A DNA stretch of 13,756 nucleotides from JBBQXY01 sp051004815 (GTDB lineage Bacteria > Chloroflexota > Ktedonobacteria > Ktedonobacterales > Ktedonobacteraceae), in assembly GCA_051004815.1 (NCBI GenBank), contig JBPCJY010000146.1, positions 1-13,756 on the forward strand, read 5' to 3'. How positions within the stretch are numbered: position 1 is the first letter of the stretch; every line of letters begins with the position of its first letter. This document shows, in pieces, positions 7,843 to 13,756 of this stretch. The translations under genes were made by a program, and so were the position numbers. The notes beneath the pieces were generated by a model. The model worked only from the letters and a program-made list of their open reading frames with translations. It had not been told where the DNA came from and did not search any database.

Positions 7843-8718
7843 ATGGACAACAACACCTCGTCTCAAGATGAAAACTACTATATTCTCGGTGATAGCAATG
7901 CCGAGATGGTACATTTGATCATCACCGATCGGCATTTTAATCGGTCGATGGGAGGACTTCTGCCAGAGCAACCCGACTCGGTCATATCGAGTATCCACGA
8001 CGTGCTAGACGTGGCTTGTGGTCCTGGCGGTTGGGCACTGGAAGTAGCTCAAGCTTACCCGTACATGCAGGTGACTGGCTTCGACATTAGCACTGGTATG
8101 ATCGATTATGCTAAGGCCCAGGCACACGCCAGCCTGTTAGATAATGTCCACTTCCTCGTGGCCAACGCGATGCAGCCTTTCGACTTTCCCAACGACTCTT
8201 TCGATCTGGTGAATGCCCGCCACCTGGAAGGGGTGATTCCTGTCGCCGTTTGGCCTGAAATGCTCAAGGAAATGTTCCGTGTGACCAGGCCGGGGGGGAT
8301 CATCCGCCTCACCGATTGCGAGTGGGGCGTGACCAATGGCGCGGCCAATGAGAAGCTGCTTGAACTGACGAACCATGCCATGCAGGCAGTTGGACTGAGT
8401 CACTCTCCCGATGGGCGCAATTACAACATTACTCACATGTTGGGCCGTTTTCTGCGCGATGTGGGCTGTGTGAACATCCAGGAACGACCCAGTATCCTGG
8501 ACTACTCGGCTGGCGAAAAAGAATATCAAGGCGGCTCTCGCATCCTTACCCTGGCCTACGAGTTGATGGAGCCATTCCTGCTGGGAACCCAGGTCTCAAC
8601 TCGCCCAGAGTTGGACCAGCTGCGACGACAGCAGTCACTAGAACTGCTCGAGGACAGCTTCCGTGGCATCATCTATACGCTCACCGCTTGCGGCACCAAG
8701 CCATCGGCAAGATCATAG
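7843..8718 (+). CDS. Class I SAM-dependent methyltransferase (first of tandem pair)
   Basis: This is a predicted methyltransferase with a Rossmann-like SAM-binding fold. Motif I is DVACGPGGWALEVA (about residues 57-70). It is followed by VTGFDIS, whose Asp should contact the SAM ribose, the segment NDSFDLVNAR, and FRVTRPGGIIRL. The C-terminal half (about 190-285) is mostly helical and probably shapes the acceptor pocket; no known acceptor class is recognisable. The ATG is preceded by GAAAGAG. The gene lies 35 nt after the HTH-GAF gene and 16 nt before a paralogue sharing the NAR segment, the TRP[GD]G turn and the C-terminal layout, so a local duplication is likely. The methyltransferase call is secure; the substrate is unknown. 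Confidence 0.9.
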   Translation: MDNNTSSQDENYYILGDSNAEMVHLIITDRHFNRSMGGLLPEQPDSVISSIHDVLDVACGPGGWALEVAQAYPYMQVTGFDISTGMIDYAKAQAHASLLDNVHFLVANAMQPFDFPNDSFDLVNARHLEGVIPVAVWPEMLKEMFRVTRPGGIIRLTDCEWGVTNGAANEKLLELTNHAMQAVGLSHSPDGRNYNITHMLGRFLRDVGCVNIQERPSILDYSAGEKEYQGGSRILTLAYELMEPFLLGTQVSTRPELDQLRRQQSLELLEDSFRGIIYTLTACGTKPSARS

Positions 8719-8734
8719 AAGGGATGGACGACCT

Positions 8735-9592
8735 ATGACACTATCATCCGATTCGCGGCAGAATGAAAATACGGCTCATGCTGTTTCCAGCGTGAAGTTA
8801 CCGCGCTTATTTCATTTCGACCTGGCCGAACTCGAGCAAACGGGCAACACGTTACCGGAACTGGGGGATGTCTCGGCTCTCCAGCGCGTCCTCGACATTG
8901 CATCTGGTAATGGGGAGTGGGCAATGCGAGTAGCACCAACCGCTTTACAAACGCAGGTGGTTGGTATTGATGCCGACGTTGAGCTGATAGGGCAGGCACG
9001 GACGCAAGCAGAGGCGAAAGGGGTAGGCAATGTCAGCTTCACCGCCATGGATCCCTTCCAGCCGCTAAAGTTTGACGAGGGTACCTTCGATCTCGTCAAT
9101 GCACGCTTCCTTGCAGGACAACTGCTGGTCTCAGCTTGGCCGCAGCTCCTTACCGGGCTAGTACGTATCACGCGGCCAGATGGCGTGGTTCGGCTCCTGG
9201 AAGGCGAGCTACCCATCACTAACAGCCCTGCTTTGGCCAAACTCGATGGCATGCTCTCCGATGCCCTCTATCAGACGAAACGCAGTTTCTCTCCCTATGG
9301 ACGCCTACTGAGCATCACCCCGACCCTCAAACATCTCTTGCAAGATGCCGGGTGCCAGAACGTGCAGCAACGGGTTGCTGTCACCAATTTCTCGGCTGAC
9401 AAACCGGCGCACGCCCAGCTTAGTCAGGATATGGCTACGACCTATCGGCTCGTACAACCCTTTCTGATCGAAGCAGGTGTGACGACACCAGAGGAGGTCG
9501 AGCAAGTCTATCAGCAGATGCTCTCCGAGTTGCAAGCGGAGGATTTTCTGGCCGTCGCTTTTTGGCTGACCGTCTGGGGAAACAAACCGTAA
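8735..9592 (+). CDS. Class I SAM-dependent methyltransferase (second of tandem pair)
   Basis: This is a paralogue of the preceding gene. Motif I is DIASGNGEWAMRVA, keeping GxG but with Glu at the third glycine position. VVGIDAD supplies the ribose-binding acid, and TFDLVNAR and VRITRPDGVVRL match the first protein. The start chosen is the ATG at 8735, giving 285 residues, with an AGAAGGG-type site just upstream and 16 nt after the previous stop. The frame is open back to an ATG at 8663, but that would overlap the neighbouring gene by 56 nt and add an Arg/Ser/His-rich tail without homology to the paralogue. The two proteins could form a heterodimer or act in sequence on one substrate, but nothing in the sequence decides this. 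Confidence 0.88.
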   Translation: MTLSSDSRQNENTAHAVSSVKLPRLFHFDLAELEQTGNTLPELGDVSALQRVLDIASGNGEWAMRVAPTALQTQVVGIDADVELIGQARTQAEAKGVGNVSFTAMDPFQPLKFDEGTFDLVNARFLAGQLLVSAWPQLLTGLVRITRPDGVVRLLEGELPITNSPALAKLDGMLSDALYQTKRSFSPYGRLLSITPTLKHLLQDAGCQNVQQRVAVTNFSADKPAHAQLSQDMATTYRLVQPFLIEAGVTTPEEVEQVYQQMLSELQAEDFLAVAFWLTVWGNKP

Positions 9593-9632
9593 CTATTCAT
9601 ACAACCCAAAAAGCAGGTACTGTGAAAGCTTG

Positions 9633-9728
9633 CCAGGGCGACCGCAAGGGATCGCCCCTACTATACGACGATGCCCGTCCTGTTCGTCTTGCGTGTATAG
9701 TAGGGGCGATCCCTTGCGGTCGCCCTGG
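9633..9728. repeat. Long perfect inverted repeat with nested hairpins (MITE- or REP-like element)
   Basis: Positions 9633-9666 and 9695-9728 are perfect reverse complements over 34 bases, separated by 28 bases. Each arm also holds a small inverted repeat (GGGCGA at 9636-9641 with TCGCCC at 9652-9657). The element can therefore fold as one long stem or as two small hairpins. It has no open frame of its own and lies between the methyltransferase unit and the next promoter, where it may also help end transcription. A partial copy occurs at 6645. No clear target-site duplication is visible. Confidence 0.9.
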
Positions 9729-9782
9729 TGGCTATGGCTCTCAGCAATAATTCACAAGCCTTGACCCAAAAAGCTGCTTCCC

Positions 9783-9811
9783 TTGTATCAAACCTATCCA
9801 TGTGGTACAAT
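9783..9811 (+). promoter_or_regulatory. Extended -10 promoter for the MBL-fold hydrolase gene
   Basis: TTGTAT (9783-9788), a 17-bp spacer and TACAAT (9806-9811), with TGG at 9803-9805 supplying an extended -10 element. The predicted transcription start is near 9818. Confidence 0.7.
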
Positions 9812-9815
9812 TGAA

Positions 9816-9845
9816 TTCGGGCGAGGACAATGGTCCCCGCCCGAA
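9816..9845 (+). promoter_or_regulatory. Strong hairpin at the predicted 5' end of the hydrolase mRNA
   Basis: Arms 9816-9828 and 9833-9845 pair over 13 positions with one mismatch around a 4-base loop (AATG). No T-run follows, so this is not a standard terminator. It begins almost at the predicted transcription start and ends 26 nt before the ATG. It could be a stabilising 5' stem or another dispersed palindrome. Confidence 0.7.
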
Positions 9846-9871
9846 CTTATGAGAAAAGCGAACTGTAACAT

Positions 9872-10516
9872 ATGGAAATTACATGGCTTGGCCACTCTTG
9901 TTTCCAGTTACGTGGCAAGACTGTTACCGTGATTACTGACCCATTTCCTCCTCAGCCAGGCTACTCGCTGGGCAAGGTCACTGCCCCCATCGTCACCCTC
10001 AGCCATAATCATGCTGGGCATAATTATGTGCAGGGCGTGGGCGGCAATCCGTATTTCGTGCAAGGCCCCGGCGAATATGAGATCAGCGAAGTGCTGATTA
10101 CCGGCGTGGCTTCGTACCATGACAATAAACGCGGGCAAGAACATGGGCGTAATACCATCTATGTGATTCACATGGATGATCTGGTCATTTGCCACCTGGG
10201 CGACCTGGGCCACATACTGCAAGAAGAACAATTAGAAGAAGTTGCTGACGCTGATGTCTTACTTATACCTATTGGGGGACATCACACGATCAATGCAACA
10301 CAAGCGGCTGAGGTGATTAGCCAGGTAGAGCCGCGTGTCATCATTCCTATGCATTATCGTACCGCAGCAGTGGAAGGGCAGCGCGACTCACTTGATCCCC
10401 TGGATAAGTTCTGTCGAGAAATGGGAGTTGAGATGAATCCGCAGCCCAAGCTGGTTGTCACGCGTAATAATCTGCCTGCGGAGGCGCAGGTAGTGATTTT
10501 ATCGCACCGAAGTTAA
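9872..10516 (+). CDS. MBL-fold metal-dependent hydrolase (Lactamase_B_3-like)
   Basis: This is a predicted cytoplasmic metallo-hydrolase of the metallo-beta-lactamase fold, in the UlaG/UPF0173-like group. It starts MEITWLGHSCF, with H8 in the typical first strand. The metal motif is SHNHAGH (H45, H47, H50); further ligand-type motifs are GDLGH (110-114) and PMHY (H161). The Asp of the classical HxHxDH motif is Gly49 here, which would remove a second-site metal ligand. My recollection is that related Chloroflexota proteins can also carry Gly at this place, so it may be a subfamily trait. At 214 residues it is of normal family length. The Shine-Dalgarno is poor. The gene has its own promoter and a terminator at 10540-10560. 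The substrate is unknown. Confidence 0.88.
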   Translation: MEITWLGHSCFQLRGKTVTVITDPFPPQPGYSLGKVTAPIVTLSHNHAGHNYVQGVGGNPYFVQGPGEYEISEVLITGVASYHDNKRGQEHGRNTIYVIHMDDLVICHLGDLGHILQEEQLEEVADADVLLIPIGGHHTINATQAAEVISQVEPRVIIPMHYRTAAVEGQRDSLDPLDKFCREMGVEMNPQPKLVVTRNNLPAEAQVVILSHRS

Positions 10517-10539
10517 CACTTTCACGCTAGAGCGAACTG

Positions 10540-10560
10540 TTGGCTTCGGTCAATTTTTTT
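10540..10560 (+). terminator. Rho-independent terminator or attenuator after the hydrolase gene
   Basis: A 5-bp stem (10540-10544 with 10549-10553, one G-U pair) closes on a TTCG tetraloop and is followed by seven T residues. No obvious promoter lies between it and pyrG, so pyrG may depend on read-through or on a promoter that does not match the consensus. Confidence 0.65.
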
Positions 10561-10605
10561 AGTGCGTTGCGTGGGTAGTCCTGTTGAGCCTCGCGAAAGG
10601 TAGTT

Positions 10606-10670
10606 GAGGAGGTTCAGCATGGATGGAACAATACCTTATGCACAGGCAAAGCTCCAGGCAAGGGGGTCAT
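10606..10670 (+). promoter_or_regulatory. Two ribosome binding sites ahead of pyrG
   Basis: GAGGAGG (10606-10612) is the strongest site in the window. It lies 6 nt before an out-of-frame ATG at 10619 and 10 nt before an in-frame ATG at 10623. AGGGGG (10661-10666) lies 4 nt before the ATG at 10671, which matches the usual N-terminus of CTP synthases. Confidence 0.6.
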
Positions 10671-12371
10671 ATGTCCAAATATATCTTTGTAACTGGTGGT
10701 GTGGCATCTTCGGTAGGGAAGGGAATTAGTGTCGCCTCTTTAGGGCGTTTACTGAAAAATCGTGGGATCGCGGTCTCGATTATGAAACTGGACCCATATA
10801 TCAATGTTGATCCGGGTACAATGTCGCCGTATCAACATGGTGAAGTGTTTGTGACGGACGATGGCGCGGAAACCGACCTTGACTTAGGCCACTATGAACG
10901 GTTTACCGACGAACCAGCCTATCAAGCGAACAATGTCACGACAGGTCAGGTGTATGCCGCCGTTATTGGCAAAGAGCGACGTGGCGAGTACCTCGGTGGG
11001 ACGATTCAGGTGATCCCGCACATCACCAATGAAATTAAAGAGCGCATGCACGCGGTAGCGCGGCGTTCGGACGCGGACGTTGTCATTGTAGAAGTGGGCG
11101 GCACCGTTGGTGATATCGAGGGCGAACCATTTTTGGAAGCTATTCGCCAGATGCGTAAAGATGTTGGCCGCACGAATGTCTTATATCTGCATGTGACCTT
11201 GCTCCCTTTTATTGGAGCCACCAAAGAACTGAAAACGAAGCCTACCCAGCATAGCGTCAAAGAGCTGCTGCGCGTCGGCATTCAACCGGATGTCATTCTC
11301 TGCCGCTCCGATTATCCCATGAGCGACGAGTTGCGCGAGAAGATTGCTCTTTTCTGCAATCTTGAAGCGCAAGCCGTTATTCCGATGTTGACCGCCGAAA
11401 CCATCTATGAGGTACCCCTGATCCTGGAGGAGGCGGGCCTGGGCGAATATATGGTGCAGGAACTTGGTTTGGCTAAACACCAGCCGCAGATGCAGGAGTG
11501 GCGTGCATTGGTTGAGAAAATCAAGCAACCACGCCCCGAACTGACCATTGGCCTGGTGGGCAAGTATGTTGAGCTGCACGACGCCTACCTCTCCGTCGCC
11601 GAGTCGCTGCGCCATGCCGGTTGGTTTCACGATGTGGATATCCGCATCAAATGGATCAATTCGGAGGCTCTTGATAACATGGGCGATAACTATGCCGAGG
11701 TGCTGGAAGATGTCGATGGTATCATTGTACCGGGTGGTTTTGGACATCGCGGCATTGAAGGCAAGATCAAGGCCGCCAGTTTCGCACGGCGTAACAAGAA
11801 GCCGTACCTCGGCTTATGCCTGGGCATGCAGGTGGCGGTCATCGAATTTGCCCGCAATGTGTTGGGGCTGAGAGGAGCCAATAGCACGGAGTTTGACCCC
11901 CAGTGTCCCTATCCCGTCATTGATTTGATGACAACACAACGCCAGGTTGCCGATAAAGGCGGTACCATGCGCCTGGGCAACTGGGTATGCTGCCTGACAC
12001 CAGGCACAAAAGCCTATCATGCCTATAACGAGGCGATTGTGTTTGAGCGGCATCGCCATCGCTACGAGTTCAACAACGAATATCGTAAGCGCATGGAATC
12101 GCATGGCGTGGTTATTAGCGGTCGTTCCGCCGATAATAGCCTGGTGGAAATTATCGAATTGGCAGACCATCCCTGGTTTGTGGGGTCACAATTCCATCCC
12201 GAATTTAAGAGCCGTCCCAATCGTCCGCACCCGTTGTTCCGTGATTTCATCGGAACGTGTGTGCGTCTGGCGAAAGAAAGACAGCAGGAACTTGCTGCAC
12301 AATTTGAGCGTGAGCCGGGTGTTGAAGCGACTCTGGTGGTTGCACAGCCGGATGGGCGTACTGAGAAATAA
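10671..12371 (+). CDS. pyrG: CTP synthase (glutamine-hydrolysing)
   Basis: CTP synthase makes CTP from UTP, ATP and glutamine-derived ammonia, the last step of de novo CTP formation in the cytoplasm. The N-terminal amidoligase domain opens with YIFVTGGVASSVGKG (P-loop) and continues with KLDPYINVDPGTMSPYQHGE and DDGAETDLDLGHYERF. The C-terminal glutaminase domain has the nucleophile Cys383 in GLCLGMQ and the partners His509 and Glu511 in FHPEF. All key residues are present. From this ATG the length is 566 residues, slightly above the usual 530-550 because of a charged C-terminal tail. The frame is open to an ATG at 10623, which would add 16 residues and sits behind a stronger ribosome binding site, so the true start is uncertain. 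The next gene begins 2 nt after the stop. Confidence 0.97.
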   Translation: MSKYIFVTGGVASSVGKGISVASLGRLLKNRGIAVSIMKLDPYINVDPGTMSPYQHGEVFVTDDGAETDLDLGHYERFTDEPAYQANNVTTGQVYAAVIGKERRGEYLGGTIQVIPHITNEIKERMHAVARRSDADVVIVEVGGTVGDIEGEPFLEAIRQMRKDVGRTNVLYLHVTLLPFIGATKELKTKPTQHSVKELLRVGIQPDVILCRSDYPMSDELREKIALFCNLEAQAVIPMLTAETIYEVPLILEEAGLGEYMVQELGLAKHQPQMQEWRALVEKIKQPRPELTIGLVGKYVELHDAYLSVAESLRHAGWFHDVDIRIKWINSEALDNMGDNYAEVLEDVDGIIVPGGFGHRGIEGKIKAASFARRNKKPYLGLCLGMQVAVIEFARNVLGLRGANSTEFDPQCPYPVIDLMTTQRQVADKGGTMRLGNWVCCLTPGTKAYHAYNEAIVFERHRHRYEFNNEYRKRMESHGVVISGRSADNSLVEIIELADHPWFVGSQFHPEFKSRPNRPHPLFRDFIGTCVRLAKERQQELAAQFEREPGVEATLVVAQPDGRTEK

Positions 12372-12373
12372 GC

Positions 12374-13663
12374 ATGTTTTACTTGAGTCAATTGCTCGGC
12401 GCACCTGTGGAAGACCTCCAGGGTGCGCGAGTAGGAAAAGTAACCGATGTGATTATGCTGACGCTCCAGGCCAGCCAGCCAGATCACGCACATCCTTCCG
12501 CCCTACTGGTCGAGGGGTCGGAAGAGCAACCATGGCACGTTCCTGTCGCGTCGCTCACATGGCAGGAACATGTCGTGCATCTCCTCGTCCCGCTAGCACA
12601 ACTATCCACGCAGCCTACTGTCCCGCCAGCAACGGAGGTGAGTTTAGCGCAGGATGTGCTCGACAAGCAGGTCATTGATATCGTGCGCAAAAAAGCGGTA
12701 CGTGTGAATGATGTTTGTTTCAGCGATGATTGGCAAATTCTAGGTATTGATAATAGCACGTTGGGACTGGTGCGACGCCTGGCTCCGGCCTGGTTGTTGG
12801 GTACGAAAAGCAGAAACGCACCTATCAACTTGATCCCTTGGAGCAATATTGAACTGATAGGTTCGCAATCCCAGGAGGAGCATGAGCAGACAGCGATCCC
12901 GCCAACGCCCAGGCGAGCCGTCAGTGGGCATCTCGCGGAACTGCGGCCCGCCGATATCGCGGAGATTGTGCATCAACTGACCCCCGGCCAGGGCGCACGG
13001 TTGATCGAGGGGTTGGACGATGAGACAGCCGCCGATGCAATGCAAGAAATAGATACTGATCGGCAACGGCATATCCTTGAAAATATCCCTGCTGCTCGTG
13101 CCGCCGATATTCTGGAGACGATGGAACCGGACGAGGCTGCCGATCTGCTAGCCCAATTGCCGGAGGAACGTGTACAGGAACTCCTGTCTCTGATGAAGCG
13201 AGAAGAGTCAGAGGACGTGCAAGAGTTGCTGGAATACGAGGAGGATACAGCAGGTGGCCTGATGACCACCGATTACATCGTATTAACGCAAAGCAGGAGC
13301 GCATCTGAAGCCCTGGATGTCGTACGTTCGACTGTGCAAGAGCAAGACATACGACCGGCCTATGTCTATTGTGTGGCCGATGAGTCACAGGATGAATGCC
13401 TATTGTTGGGTGTCGTCTCCATTTGGGACCTGCTCACGGCACCGCCATCACAATTGTTACAGGAATTGATGAAAACCGACTTGATTACTGTGCAACCCGA
13501 CACCGATCCGCCCACTGTGGCCCAGGTCATAGCGAAATACAACCTTTTGGCCGTCCCAGTGGTGAGCCAGGATGGTATACTCGAAGGCGTCGTCACCGTT
13601 GACGATGCCCTGGATGTGCTTTTGCCGGCAGACCGGCGCAGGAAACCGACACGCATGTACTAA
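12374..13663 (+). CDS. PRC-barrel / MgtE N-domain / tandem CBS protein lacking a transporter domain
   Basis: This is a predicted soluble sensor or regulatory protein. Residues about 1-85 and 90-165 read as two PRC-barrel-like modules (for example GARVGKVTDVIM and KAVRVNDVCFSDDWQILGID). Residues about 185-285 form the MgtE N superhelical domain, with repeated helices such as RPADIAEIVHQL and EPDEAADLLAQL, ending in EYEEDTAGGLMTTDY. Two CBS domains follow (about 295-345 and 360-415). In MgtE channels this cytoplasmic part senses Mg2+ and closes the pore; here the membrane domain is absent and the protein ends just after CBS2. Similar proteins are known beside Nramp-type metal transporters, but the next gene is outside the window. 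The start lies 2 nt after pyrG with only a weak ribosome binding site, suggesting coupling to pyrG. Confidence 0.9.
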   Translation: MFYLSQLLGAPVEDLQGARVGKVTDVIMLTLQASQPDHAHPSALLVEGSEEQPWHVPVASLTWQEHVVHLLVPLAQLSTQPTVPPATEVSLAQDVLDKQVIDIVRKKAVRVNDVCFSDDWQILGIDNSTLGLVRRLAPAWLLGTKSRNAPINLIPWSNIELIGSQSQEEHEQTAIPPTPRRAVSGHLAELRPADIAEIVHQLTPGQGARLIEGLDDETAADAMQEIDTDRQRHILENIPAARAADILETMEPDEAADLLAQLPEERVQELLSLMKREESEDVQELLEYEEDTAGGLMTTDYIVLTQSRSASEALDVVRSTVQEQDIRPAYVYCVADESQDECLLLGVVSIWDLLTAPPSQLLQELMKTDLITVQPDTDPPTVAQVIAKYNLLAVPVVSQDGILEGVVTVDDALDVLLPADRRRKPTRMY

Positions 13664-13705
13664 TCCCTGGTGATTCCCCATGAGTCGGCCAGAGATCCTT
13701 CGCTG

Positions 13706-13756
13706 CCCTCCGGGTGAAAGTTTTTTTTCTCTTTTCATCCTCCGCGCCGCGGAGGG
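13706..13756. repeat. Nested, mutually exclusive hairpins cut by the window end
   Basis: Three pairings are possible. CCTCCGC/GCGGAGG (13739-13745 with 13749-13755, loop GCC) is a perfect 7-bp hairpin. GGGTGAAA/TTTCATCC (13712-13719 with 13733-13740, one G-U) encloses a T-rich loop. CCCTCCG (13706-13712) also matches CGGAGGG (13750-13756), which would close the whole structure. It may end the pyrG unit, or be the left part of a longer palindromic repeat. Confidence 0.6.

Noticed and set aside
8663..8734. Longer N-terminus for the second methyltransferase
   Set aside because: It would overlap the previous gene by 56 nt and add a sequence absent from the paralogue, while the ATG at 8735 has a suitable ribosome binding site.
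9633..9728. Possible two-repeat CRISPR remnant
   Set aside because: The two units are inverted, not direct, with a single 28-bp centre and no cas genes, so this is a palindromic element.
10619..10729. 36-codon frame before and into pyrG as a gene of its own
   Set aside because: It has a strong ribosome binding site but no recognisable peptide family and overlaps pyrG. It is kept only as a possible leader in the findings.
12019..12678. 219-residue plus-strand frame across the pyrG/CBS gene junction
   Set aside because: It overlaps the conserved glutaminase end of pyrG and the start of the next gene in another frame. Its composition is rich in Arg, Trp and Ser, with no domain.

Overview
The window is about 13.7 kb of moderate-GC bacterial chromosome. 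It holds ten protein genes and several palindromic intergenic elements. No tRNA, rRNA, CRISPR array or transposase gene is visible. The gene set looks most like a large-genome Chloroflexota bacterium of the Ktedonobacteria type. It includes a Cro/C1-type HTH fused to a GAF domain, tandem small methyltransferases, a soluble PRC-barrel/MgtE_N/CBS protein, a divergent SecG, and short nested palindromes of the type scattered through such genomes. This assignment is an inference from gene style and repeats, not from a marker gene.

Region 1 (minus strand, about 5055 down to 53) looks like one four-gene transcription unit. A near-consensus sigma-70-type promoter (TTGACA, 17 bp, TATACT) sits 57 bp upstream of the first gene. 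In transcription order the genes encode: a YdjM-like membrane metal-dependent hydrolase with an HNH-like zinc domain at its C-terminus; SecG; an SGNH/GDSL lipoprotein; and a very large ABC-type permease with two FtsX modules. The last three overlap, by 17 nt and by an ATGA stop/start, so translational coupling is likely. The theme is the cell envelope: secretion, a surface esterase-like lipoprotein, and a LolC/MacB-like permease. No ATPase partner lies in the window.

Region 2 (plus strand, 5254-6645) is a single gene: a family-2 glycosyltransferase fused to a C-terminal degenerate GGDEF domain. The active-site signature is gone, but an RxxD sequence remains at the spacing of the c-di-GMP inhibitory site. 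It is the most interesting protein in the window.

Region 3 (plus strand, 6728-9592) is a compact three-gene unit: an HTH-GAF regulator followed by two paralogous SAM-dependent methyltransferases. It is preceded by a good promoter surrounded by three copies of an 8-bp motif. It is bracketed by a partial copy (6645) and a full copy (9633-9728) of the same palindromic repeat.

Region 4 (plus strand, 9783-13663) has its own extended -10 promoter whose transcript would begin with a strong hairpin. It encodes an MBL-fold hydrolase, a UUCG-loop terminator, CTP synthase (pyrG) with an ambiguous start, and, 2 nt later, the PRC-barrel/MgtE_N/CBS protein. The window ends inside another nested palindrome.
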